Below are positions 54,150 through 61,471 of a stretch of 64,000 bases of DNA, in pieces. How positions within the stretch are numbered: the first letter of the stretch is position 1; every line of letters starts with the position of its first letter. The DNA comes from Mycobacterium paraterrae (GTDB lineage: Bacteria; Actinomycetota; Actinomycetes; Mycobacteriales; Mycobacteriaceae). The position numbers were made by a program, and so were the translations under genes. Location: assembly GCF_022430545.2 (NCBI RefSeq), contig NZ_CP092488.2, positions 5,146,001 to 5,210,000 of the forward strand, read 5' to 3'. A model generated the notes under the pieces. That model was given only the letters and a program-made list of their open reading frames with translations. It made no database searches and was not told the DNA's origin.

Positions 54150-55114
54150 CAGCCCGACTCAGTCGCCAACAGCGCTCGACTAGAGCGCGCGGTGCCCATC
54201 AGATGGGAGTTCGTGAACACCCGTCGCAGTTCGTAGTGCAGGGGATACTCCCACGTGAATCCGATACCGCCGGACAACTGCATGCACTCGTCCACGGCGG
54301 CCGTGGATTTCGCCGCGACAAACGCGTGTGCCGCGGCGGTGAGGGCGGTCGCTCGGGCGTCGGCGACCGCGATCGCGCGAGCCGCCCTCATGACCACCGC
54401 TCGCGCTTTGACCACAAATACCAACAGCTCGACGAGCCGATGCTGGATTGCCTGGAAACTAGCAATCGGAGCCCCGAAAGCCACCCGCTCCCTCAAGTAG
54501 TCCGTCAGCCGCTGCACGGTCATCGCCACGGCCCCGATGGAATCGGCAGCGATCAGCAGCCGGGCAACCCGGAGTAATTCCCGGGCCCGGTCGGGCGACC
54601 CGATCAACTCGCCGGCGGCGAGGTCGAAATCCGTACGCCACGCCGTTCTGCTGACGTCCAGCAGATCGTCATCCAGCGCGAACTGCTCCGGAGTGATTTC
54701 ACTGATCAGGTGAATTCCGTTGCTGTTCAACAGAAAAAGAGAGTCGATCTGGTCGCCGCGGATGATCCGTGCATAGTCGTCAGCGATCGCGAAACCCGCC
54801 GACGAACTGCCTGCCAGCAGCCCCGGCAACAGTCGCTCCCTGACCTGCTCCGGCGCCGAGGCAAGCGCAGCGGCGCCCAGCGTGGTTCCACACCATGCGG
54901 AAGCATCCTGCGCTCGCCCCAATTCCTCCGCCACGACGCATGTCTCGACTGGACGCCATCCGGCGCCGCCGAGTTCCTCGTCGACGAGCAAACCGGTCCA
55001 GTCCATCGCCGCGAGGTCCTTGACGGTGCCGCGCTCGCCCCGTTCGGCAAGAAATTCGCGCGCCGACAACCTCAACAGTTCGAGGTCGACGTCAGCTGAG
55101 TCCTCGCCCGCCAT
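54146..55114 (-). CDS. Acyl-CoA dehydrogenase, short beta-type subunit
   Basis: A 322-residue partner subunit: LRLSAREFLAERGERGTVKDL at the N-terminus (in part), LTDYLRERVAFGAPIASFQAIQHRL and GGIGFTWEYPLHYELRRVF at the C-terminus. The helix-G position (LLIAADSIGAVAMTVQ) has no Glu, so it should not be catalytic alone. It is coupled to the alpha subunit by GTGA and lies 7 bp after the amidohydrolase gene. Confidence 0.87.
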   Translation of the reverse strand: MAGEDSADVDLELLRLSAREFLAERGERGTVKDLAAMDWTGLLVDEELGGAGWRPVETCVVAEELGRAQDASAWCGTTLGAAALASAPEQVRERLLPGLLAGSSSAGFAIADDYARIIRGDQIDSLFLLNSNGIHLISEITPEQFALDDDLLDVSRTAWRTDFDLAAGELIGSPDRARELLRVARLLIAADSIGAVAMTVQRLTDYLRERVAFGAPIASFQAIQHRLVELLVFVVKARAVVMRAARAIAVADARATALTAAAHAFVAAKSTAAVDECMQLSGGIGFTWEYPLHYELRRVFTNSHLMGTARSSRALLATESGW

Positions 55115-55121
55115 GCGGCCG

Positions 55122-56318
55122 TCAGCCTCGGAAAAGCAGCTGCTCGGCGTTTTCCCGCATGATCCGCCGCTTCGCCGCGTCGTCGAGAGGGTCGAGCAGC
55201 TTCACGAAGTCCGCGGGCTCGGCCATCCCTTCGGCGTGCGGGTAATCCGAACCCATGACCAAGCAGTCGTCATACCCCATGCTGGAAACGATCGCAGGAA
55301 TGTCGTCCTCGGGATAGGGCACCACGCGGACGTGACGGCGGAAAATTACCGACGGTCGCTCGGTCAGCTTTCCGCCGATCCACGGACCATTGCGGCCCAT
55401 GCCCCGGCTCTTGTCCATATGCCTGACGAAAAACGGCACCCATTCCGCGCCGTGCTCAGCGACCAGAACGCTGAGGTTGGGAAAACGACCGAAGAGGTTG
55501 TCGAAGATCAGCGCAGACAACGTATCTTCGATCGGCCGCTGACCGTAGATGTTCATCCACTGCCACGCCGACATGTGCCACGACGCGGGGTCGGAGTTTT
55601 GGCCCCAGGCGGGCGAGATCGCGTCGAAATACCAGAACGGCATGATGTGGTAAACCAGGACGCAGCCAGCCTCCTCCAAGCGTGCATAGATGGGGTCGAA
55701 GTATGGATCGCCAGGCGATCGACCGTACGCCGGACCGGTCGGCAACATCACGAACTTCGCGCCTTGGGCGATGATCGCCTCCGTCTCGGCAATCGCGGAA
55801 TCCAAGTCGCGCAGCGACAAGAGGGCGGTCGCGAAGATCTTGTCGTCGAAGTTGAAACCCCACTCCTCGTCGAACCACCGGTTAAACGAGCGCAGGTTGG
55901 CATACAGCGCTTCGGTGTCGTCGACATAGTGTTCGGCGGCCAATGCCATGCCGCTGGGATAGATGACCATCCGGTCGATGTTCTGCTCCGCCATGACCGA
56001 CAACCGCGGGACGCGCGAGACGAATTCCGGCTGCATCGGCTGCGGCTCGTAGGACTCCTCCGGGTTACCCGACCCCATCTGCCGCAGCATCTCCTTGAGC
56101 GAACCCGGCCGGTAGGCGACATCGAGTCCCAGACCGCCCTCGCTGTTGAAAGTAGCGACCCGATGCCCGGCCAGGATCACCTCGACTCCGTCGGCGCCGC
56201 GCACCGTCGTGATGGCCCGATCCCGAAACTTCTCCGGCAGATAGCGGGTGAAGGCGTCCCGGGGCTCGTAGCAGTGGGTGTCACAGTCAAAGATGCCGTA
56301 ATCGAGTTTCGTCGTCAC
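55122..56318 (-). CDS. Amidohydrolase family protein (COG2159-like)
   Basis: A 398-residue barrel enzyme: GIFDCDTHCYEP at the metal site, RMVIYPSGMALAAEHY, VLVYHIMPFWYF, and GSDYPHAEGMAEP. It is the most distant of the four paralogues in motif detail. GTG 56318 is preceded by AAGGAG about seven bases upstream. It leads the reverse operon with both FadE subunits and FadD, under motif site D. Confidence 0.87.
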   Translation of the reverse strand: MTTKLDYGIFDCDTHCYEPRDAFTRYLPEKFRDRAITTVRGADGVEVILAGHRVATFNSEGGLGLDVAYRPGSLKEMLRQMGSGNPEESYEPQPMQPEFVSRVPRLSVMAEQNIDRMVIYPSGMALAAEHYVDDTEALYANLRSFNRWFDEEWGFNFDDKIFATALLSLRDLDSAIAETEAIIAQGAKFVMLPTGPAYGRSPGDPYFDPIYARLEEAGCVLVYHIMPFWYFDAISPAWGQNSDPASWHMSAWQWMNIYGQRPIEDTLSALIFDNLFGRFPNLSVLVAEHGAEWVPFFVRHMDKSRGMGRNGPWIGGKLTERPSVIFRRHVRVVPYPEDDIPAIVSSMGYDDCLVMGSDYPHAEGMAEPADFVKLLDPLDDAAKRRIMRENAEQLLFRG

Positions 56319-56335
56319 CAGGTCGCTCCTTTAGC

Positions 56336-56351
56336 GAGAATGCTTATTCTC
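56336..56351. promoter_or_regulatory. Motif site D in divergent promoter
   Basis: Perfect repeat GAGAAT (56336-56341), GCTT, ATTCTC (56346-56351), 18 bases upstream of the amidohydrolase start. TACTAT (56367-56372) is a TANNNT candidate for the forward fadE/LLM pair. The rest of 56373-56540 shows no clear signal. Confidence 0.65.
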
Positions 56352-56540
56352 TATTTTCAAAAAAGATACTATCCTCAACCGGCAATGACCATGCCGGGCC
56401 TACGGTGCCAGTAACACCCCGCCGGCGTCGGCTGTCGGCGTCACCGGTACGGCAACGACCACACCGCGCCCTTCCACGACCGTCGACTGAAAGGCCCAGA
56501 GCCATCAAAGCCATTGACGGACAACGGGATCAACGGGTCG

Positions 56541-57656
56541 ATGACTGAATCCGACGACCTCCGCGGCGTGGTGCGCGAGTACCTCAGCGAGACCTCACCG
56601 AGTGAGACCGTCCGCAAGCTGATGCTGACCGAAAACGGCTACGACGAGGCCGGGTGGCTGCAAATGGCCCGCGAGCTGGGACTGCATGGCATCGCCGTTC
56701 CGGAACGTTGGGGTGGCGCCGGTGCCGGCGTCGCCGAGTTGGCGGTCGTGTTCGAGGAAATGGGACGCGCGCTGCTCTGCTCGCCCTTCTACGCCACCGT
56801 AGGCCTGGCCACCCAGGCCATCCTCGCCAGCGGCGACGACGAGGCCGCCGAACGGTTCATCCCGGGATTTGCGGACGGCTCGACAACGGCGACGCTGATC
56901 CTGAACGGTCGACTCGACGTCTGGGATCCGGCGGCCGTGACGTTGCGGGCTGACCGAGACGGCGGCGCTCACCGGATCCACGGCGAGGCGCCGCTGGTGA
57001 TCGACGGCCACACCGCCGATGTCGTTCTGGCCGCGGCAAATACGGCCGCCGGGCTCTCGTTGTTCGCGGTAAATGCCCGAGCAGCCGGGGTCACGCGTAC
57101 ACCGCTGGCCGGGCTCGACCGCACCCGCAAGCTCGCCCGCGTGCGATTCGACGGTGCGAGCGCGCAACTGATCGGCGGCGATGGCGGTGCGGCGGACTTC
57201 CTGACGCGAGCTTCGGACCTCGGCATCGTGGCGCTGGCGGCCGAACAGGTAGGCGCGGCGCAACGCTGCCTCGACATGGCCGTCGATTACGCGAAGAGCC
57301 GAATTCAGTTCGGTCGACCGATCGGAAGTTTCCAGGCGGTCAAACATCGCTGTGCGGACATGCTGGTTCAAGTGGAGGGCGCCCGTTCGGCCGCCTCCCA
57401 CGCCGCCGACATCGCCGATTCGGCCGAAGCCGACGACCTTGCAACGGCCGCGTCGGTCGCGAAACTGGCTTGTTCGGAAGCCCTGCTGCAGGCGGCGCTC
57501 GACAACATGCGCATCCACGGCGGCATCGGCTTCACCTGGGAACACGATGCCCACCTGTTCGTCCGGCGCGCCAAAGCCAGCCAGCTGATCTACGGCAGCC
57601 CCGACAGCCACGCCCAGCGCCTGGCCATGCTCGTCTCCGAAGTGAAAGGACCGTAA
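56541..57656 (+). CDS. Acyl-CoA dehydrogenase, short beta-type subunit
   Basis: A 371-residue FadE-fold protein: GLHGIAVPERWGGAGAGVAEL, MAVDYAKSRIQFGRPIGSFQAVKH in part, and GGIGFTWEHDAHLFVRRAK. At the helix-G site it has ALAAEQVGAAQR, the pattern of beta-type or gamma-elimination partners, not the usual alpha. ATG 56541 is chosen; a TTG at 56514 would add nine residues. No alpha subunit is adjacent on this strand. Confidence 0.82.
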   Translation: MTESDDLRGVVREYLSETSPSETVRKLMLTENGYDEAGWLQMARELGLHGIAVPERWGGAGAGVAELAVVFEEMGRALLCSPFYATVGLATQAILASGDDEAAERFIPGFADGSTTATLILNGRLDVWDPAAVTLRADRDGGAHRIHGEAPLVIDGHTADVVLAAANTAAGLSLFAVNARAAGVTRTPLAGLDRTRKLARVRFDGASAQLIGGDGGAADFLTRASDLGIVALAAEQVGAAQRCLDMAVDYAKSRIQFGRPIGSFQAVKHRCADMLVQVEGARSAASHAADIADSAEADDLATAASVAKLACSEALLQAALDNMRIHGGIGFTWEHDAHLFVRRAKASQLIYGSPDSHAQRLAMLVSEVKGP

Positions 57657-58558
57657 TGACCATTTCGTTTTCCCTCGAATTGCCCACGCAGCGCATCGAG
57701 GCGGTCGAGGAATTCGTCAGCGCCGAGGCCATCGCCGACATCGCACGCGTGGCCGAAGAAGCCGGGTTCGCGGCGGTCCACGTGACCGACCACCCCGCGC
57801 CTGACGCAAAGTGGCTCGACCATGGCGGTCATCACGCCCTCGATCCGTTTGTCGCGCTGGCGTTCGCCGCCGCGGCCACCACCGACATCAGGCTGTTGAC
57901 CAACGTCTACATTGCCGCGTACCGGAACCCGTTTCTCGGCGCGAAGTCGGTGCAGAGTCTCGCAGTCTTGTCCAACGGGCGCCTTATCCTGGGTACTGCC
58001 GCGGGATACCTCAAACCTGAGTTCAAGGCGCTGGGAGTCGATTTCGACACCCGCGGCGCCCTGCTCGATGAAGCCCTTGATGTGCTGGACCAAGTGCTCA
58101 CCGGCGCCGATATTGCCTACGAGGGAACGTCGTTCGCGGCACGCGGTGTTCGGCTGCGACCTCTGCCGGCCAGTCCCCCGCCCGTCTGGGTCGGCGGAAA
58201 CAGCAAACCTGCGGTCCGCCGGGCGGTGTCGCGTGCTCAGGGATGGGCGCCGTTCAACACGTTCGGCTATGCCACGGCTTCGCGCACCGCCGAGATCTCC
58301 ACGATCGAGGATCTAGAACTCGGGATCGACTGGGCCCGGCGCTACGCGGCCGAGATCGGCCGCACCGAGCCGCTTGACATCTGCTTTTCCGCCGGAAACC
58401 TGTTGGACGACAGCCGATCGGCCGACGAACGGCACGAGACCATTTCCAGGTTGGCTGCCGCCGGAGTGACGTGGCTGACGATCGCGCCGACGGGAGCGGA
58501 CAGGACCGAGCTGATCGAGCGTTCCCGCGCCTTCGCCAAGGAGTTCATCACGGCGTGA
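57656..58558 (+). CDS. LLM-class F420-type flavin oxidoreductase
   Basis: A 300-residue luciferase-like protein: SLELPTQRIEAVEEFVSAEA, AAVHVTDHPAPDAKWLDHGG, TDIRLLTNVYIAAYRNPFLG, LSNGRLILGTAAGYLKPEF and PPVWVGGNSKPAVRRAV. The ATG shares its A with the TAA of fadE (TAATG), so translation is coupled. Probably an F420-dependent reductase or dehydrogenase of a pathway intermediate. Confidence 0.86.
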   Translation: MTISFSLELPTQRIEAVEEFVSAEAIADIARVAEEAGFAAVHVTDHPAPDAKWLDHGGHHALDPFVALAFAAAATTDIRLLTNVYIAAYRNPFLGAKSVQSLAVLSNGRLILGTAAGYLKPEFKALGVDFDTRGALLDEALDVLDQVLTGADIAYEGTSFAARGVRLRPLPASPPPVWVGGNSKPAVRRAVSRAQGWAPFNTFGYATASRTAEISTIEDLELGIDWARRYAAEIGRTEPLDICFSAGNLLDDSRSADERHETISRLAAAGVTWLTIAPTGADRTELIERSRAFAKEFITA

Positions 58559-58565
58559 CCCGCCG

Positions 58566-59003
58566 TCAGCGCATCAGGCTGTCAGCGGAAAATGCGTCCA
58601 CTCCGATCCGACGATGGGCGAATAACCAGCGGCCCCGCACCGGGACGAGGACGTCTCGGTAGCGGCCCCAATGGTCGAGCCCGATGTCGGTGTGCACTGC
58701 GAAGTAGCTACTGACCTCGACCCTGTCGCGATTCACCGTGGCGAACCGGATGCTCGAGACGTGATGCCGAACGTGGGTCGGCGCCTGCCGCCCCGAGGTC
58801 GCCGGCCGGGTGACCGCGGCGCCAAGACCCGCCTCGATCTCGGCTGGGCCGGTCAGCGGCTCGCCCCCACCGGTGAATTCCAGCACACCGTCGGCGGCGA
58901 AACACCCTGCCAGCGCACGCAGATCGAAGCGGTCGGTGGCCGCGGTGTAATCGGCCAGGGTTTGCCGAACCGACTCCCGCACCTCGAGCTCCCACGCCTC
59001 CAC
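58566..59003 (-). CDS. SnoaL-like (NTF2-fold) protein
   Basis: A 145-residue NTF2-fold protein: LADYTAATDRFDLRALAGCF, EFTGGGEPLTGPAEIEAGL, THVRHHVSSIRFATVNRDRV and RGRWLFAHRRIGVD. Motifs match the bile-acid-dehydratase-like/SnoaL group (Tyr and His near active site). GTG 59003 is divergent from the isochorismatase-like gene. Confidence 0.82.
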   Translation of the reverse strand: MEAWELEVRESVRQTLADYTAATDRFDLRALAGCFAADGVLEFTGGGEPLTGPAEIEAGLGAAVTRPATSGRQAPTHVRHHVSSIRFATVNRDRVEVSSYFAVHTDIGLDHWGRYRDVLVPVRGRWLFAHRRIGVDAFSADSLMR

Positions 59004-59048
59004 CCAGCCTCCTCACACGCAGACGCAATTCGGAACCAGCCTGTGCGT

Positions 59049-59064
59049 CACACGATAACGTGTG
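59049..59064. promoter_or_regulatory. 16-bp inverted repeat in divergent promoter
   Basis: CACACG (59049-59054), ATAA, CGTGTG (59059-59064). TAACGT (59056-59061, TANNNT) ends eight bases before ATG 59070, so the forward transcript may be leaderless and the repeat could be an operator over its -10. Confidence 0.5.
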
Positions 59065-59069
59065 TTCTC

Positions 59070-59705
59070 ATGCCGCTCCCACGCTTGCAAGACCTGCTCG
59101 AACCCGCGACGACCGCGCTCGTGACCCAGGAGTGCCAGGGCGGGGTCATTGGGCCCCAAGCCGGCCTGCCGTTTCTCGCCGAAGAGGCTCGCCGCGAAGC
59201 GATTCCCAACATCGTCACATTGGTCGAGGCTGCCAGATCGGCAGGAGTTGCCGTCGTGCATTGCCTGGTCGAGCGGCGGGCGGACAGTCGCGGATCCAAC
59301 ACCAATGCTCGGCTGTTCATGGCAGGCAAGTCGTTCGCCGCGGACTTGACGCCCGGCAGTCCCGGTGCATCTGTCCTGCCCGAATTGGGACCCGCGGACT
59401 CCGACCTCGTGCTCACTCGCACGCACGGCGTCGGCCCCATGGCCGGCACCGACCTCGACTCCGTATTGCGGAATATGAACATCAAAACAATTGTGGGAGT
59501 TGGTGTTTCGGTCAACATCGCTATTCAGAACTTCGTGATGGACGCGGTCAACCGCAGCTACCTGTTTGTGCTGCCGCGCGATGCGGTAAGCGGGTATCCG
59601 CGGGAATACGCCGACTCCATCATCGACAACACCCTGGCTCTGCTGGCCACCGTGACCACCACCGATGCCGTGGTCCAAGCATGGCGAGAGCTCCGTGCTT
59701 CGTGA
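59070..59705 (+). CDS. Isochorismatase-like protein with altered triad
   Basis: A 211-residue cysteine-hydrolase-fold protein. Alignment by eye puts Glu21 (TQECQ) where the catalytic Asp should be, Arg117 (LTRTHG) for the Lys, and Ala151 (VSVNIAIQ) for the Cys nucleophile. Thus all three triad residues are changed. The surrounding fold motifs (VNRSYLFVLPRDAVSGYP) are well kept, so the gene is not decaying. It may be a binding protein or use other chemistry. ATG 59070 is used. Confidence 0.82.
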   Translation: MPLPRLQDLLEPATTALVTQECQGGVIGPQAGLPFLAEEARREAIPNIVTLVEAARSAGVAVVHCLVERRADSRGSNTNARLFMAGKSFAADLTPGSPGASVLPELGPADSDLVLTRTHGVGPMAGTDLDSVLRNMNIKTIVGVGVSVNIAIQNFVMDAVNRSYLFVLPRDAVSGYPREYADSIIDNTLALLATVTTTDAVVQAWRELRAS

Positions 59706-59792
59706 CCCGATCTGGATGTTGCGAAGCGATGATGATAATGTCGTTTCCACTAGGCGTAAATGGCCGTATTCGCTGCTCAGGAGGAAAGTTCA

Positions 59793-60986
59793 ATGCCTTC
59801 CCGGTCTCTGCCGTATCCGGTTTTCGACATCGACAACCACATGTACGAGACGACGGACGCGCTCACGAAGTTCCTGCCGAAGGAGCACCGCGGAAAGGTC
59901 GGCTACGTCGAGGTCAACGGCCGCCCGAAGCTCGTCGTCAAAGACCACATCAGTCACATGATTCCGAACCCGACGTTCGAGCGAGTCGCCCGGCCCGGTA
60001 GCGCTGAGGACTACTTTCTCGGCAACAATCCCGAGGGTTTGAACTTTCGCGAGTTCATCGGCGAGGCAATGGATGTCATTCCCGCGTACCAGGAGCCCGC
60101 ACCGCGCCTGGAACTGATGGACGAACTGGGCATCGACCAGTGCGTGATGTACCCGACTCTCGCCAGCCTCATCGAGGAACGCACCACCGACGACGTCGTC
60201 CTCACCCACGCCATCATCCACGCGCTCAACGAGTGGATGCACGAGCACTGGACGTTCAACTACGAGAATCGCATCTTCGCCACGCCGGTGATCTGCTTGC
60301 CATTGGTCGACGAGGCCATCAAGGAGTTCCACTGGGCACTCGAGCGCGGTATGAAGACGTTCCTGCTCCGCCCCGCGCCGGTGCCCAGTTTGTACGGGGG
60401 CTCGCGGTCTATGGGGCTACCCGAATTCGATCCGTTCTGGGCCGAAGTGGTCAAGGCCGGCATCCCTGTGACCATGCACGCCTCCGACAGCGGGTACCAG
60501 AAGCACCTCATGGAGTGGGAGGGCGGCGACGAGTACCTGTCGTTCAAGACCAGTACGTTGCGCGAGGTTGTCATGGGTTTCCGTGCGATCGAGGACTCGC
60601 TGGCCGCGCTGATCTGCCACGGCGCGCTGTCGCGATTCCCCGACCTTAAGGTATTTGTCGTCGAGAACGGCAGCGGCTGGGTGCCGAACCTGCTCCGGTT
60701 GCTGGAGAAGGCGTACAAGACCATGCCCAAGGAATTCGACGAGCATCCCGTCGAGGTGTTCAAGCGCAACATCTACATTCACCCGTTCCTCGAAGACGAT
60801 GTGCAGAAAATCGTCGACATCATGGGCGAGGATCACGTGATGTTCGGTTCCGACTTCCCCCATCCCGAGGGGATTGGCGACCCGCTGAGCTTCGTCGACC
60901 GACTCGACGGACTGTCCGAGACGGCCAAAGCGAAGATCATGGGCGGCAACGCGATTGAGCAGTTAGGGCTCAAGGTCACGGTATGA
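59793..60986 (+). CDS. Amidohydrolase family protein (COG2159-like)
   Basis: A 397-residue barrel enzyme with VFDIDNHMYE, VMYPTLASLIEERT, RPAPVPSLYGG, VTMHASDSGYQKHL and GSDFPHPEGIGDP, close to the gene at 43522-44700. ATG 59793 has AGGAGG at 59779-59784, eight bases upstream. It overlaps the MaoC gene by ATGA, so the two act together. A weak half-site (GATAAT, 59734-59739) is upstream, but no full repeat. Confidence 0.88.
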   Translation: MPSRSLPYPVFDIDNHMYETTDALTKFLPKEHRGKVGYVEVNGRPKLVVKDHISHMIPNPTFERVARPGSAEDYFLGNNPEGLNFREFIGEAMDVIPAYQEPAPRLELMDELGIDQCVMYPTLASLIEERTTDDVVLTHAIIHALNEWMHEHWTFNYENRIFATPVICLPLVDEAIKEFHWALERGMKTFLLRPAPVPSLYGGSRSMGLPEFDPFWAEVVKAGIPVTMHASDSGYQKHLMEWEGGDEYLSFKTSTLREVVMGFRAIEDSLAALICHGALSRFPDLKVFVVENGSGWVPNLLRLLEKAYKTMPKEFDEHPVEVFKRNIYIHPFLEDDVQKIVDIMGEDHVMFGSDFPHPEGIGDPLSFVDRLDGLSETAKAKIMGGNAIEQLGLKVTV

Positions 60987-61459
60987 CCCAGGCGCCCGCG
61001 TCTTTGAAGGTGTACGACGGTATCGCTGGCTTCGAGGCTCACGTAGGCGAGCACCTCGGCTACAGCGACTGGCGTCAGATCACGCAGAGGGAAATCGATC
61101 TGTTCGCCGAGGCAACCGGCGACCACCAATGGATCCACGTCGATCCGGAGAGGGCCGCCCGCGGCCCCTACGGCGCTACCATCGCGCACGGTTATCTCAC
61201 CTTGTCGCTGGTACCTATTCTCGTGCAACAGATCTACCGGGTGACCGGTTTGTCGATGCAGGTGAATTACGGCTCGGACAAGCTGCGCTTTCCCGCACCG
61301 GTACCTGTCGATTCCCGCATCCGCGCAGGCGCGGAGCTTCTTAAAGTGGAGCGCAACGACAAGGGCGGACGCGCGACCGTACGAGTCACCGTCGAAGTCG
61401 AGGGAAGCGACCGACCGGCGTGTGTCGTCGACACCATTGCCGCGATGGTCGACGCCTGA
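60983..61459 (+). CDS. MaoC-family (R)-enoyl-CoA hydratase
   Basis: A 158-residue single hot-dog hydratase. The hydratase-2 motif FAEATGDHQWIHVDPERA carries the catalytic Asp and His, followed by TIAHGYLTLSLVP and YGSDKLRFPAPVPVDSRIRA. It looks very like the HtdZ/Rv0130 type of mycobacterial (R)-hydratase. It adds water to a trans-2-enoyl-CoA. Start ATG 60983 overlaps the amidohydrolase stop. Confidence 0.88.
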   Translation: MTQAPASLKVYDGIAGFEAHVGEHLGYSDWRQITQREIDLFAEATGDHQWIHVDPERAARGPYGATIAHGYLTLSLVPILVQQIYRVTGLSMQVNYGSDKLRFPAPVPVDSRIRAGAELLKVERNDKGGRATVRVTVEVEGSDRPACVVDTIAAMVDA

Positions 61460-61471
61460 CGACGCGGCGCG

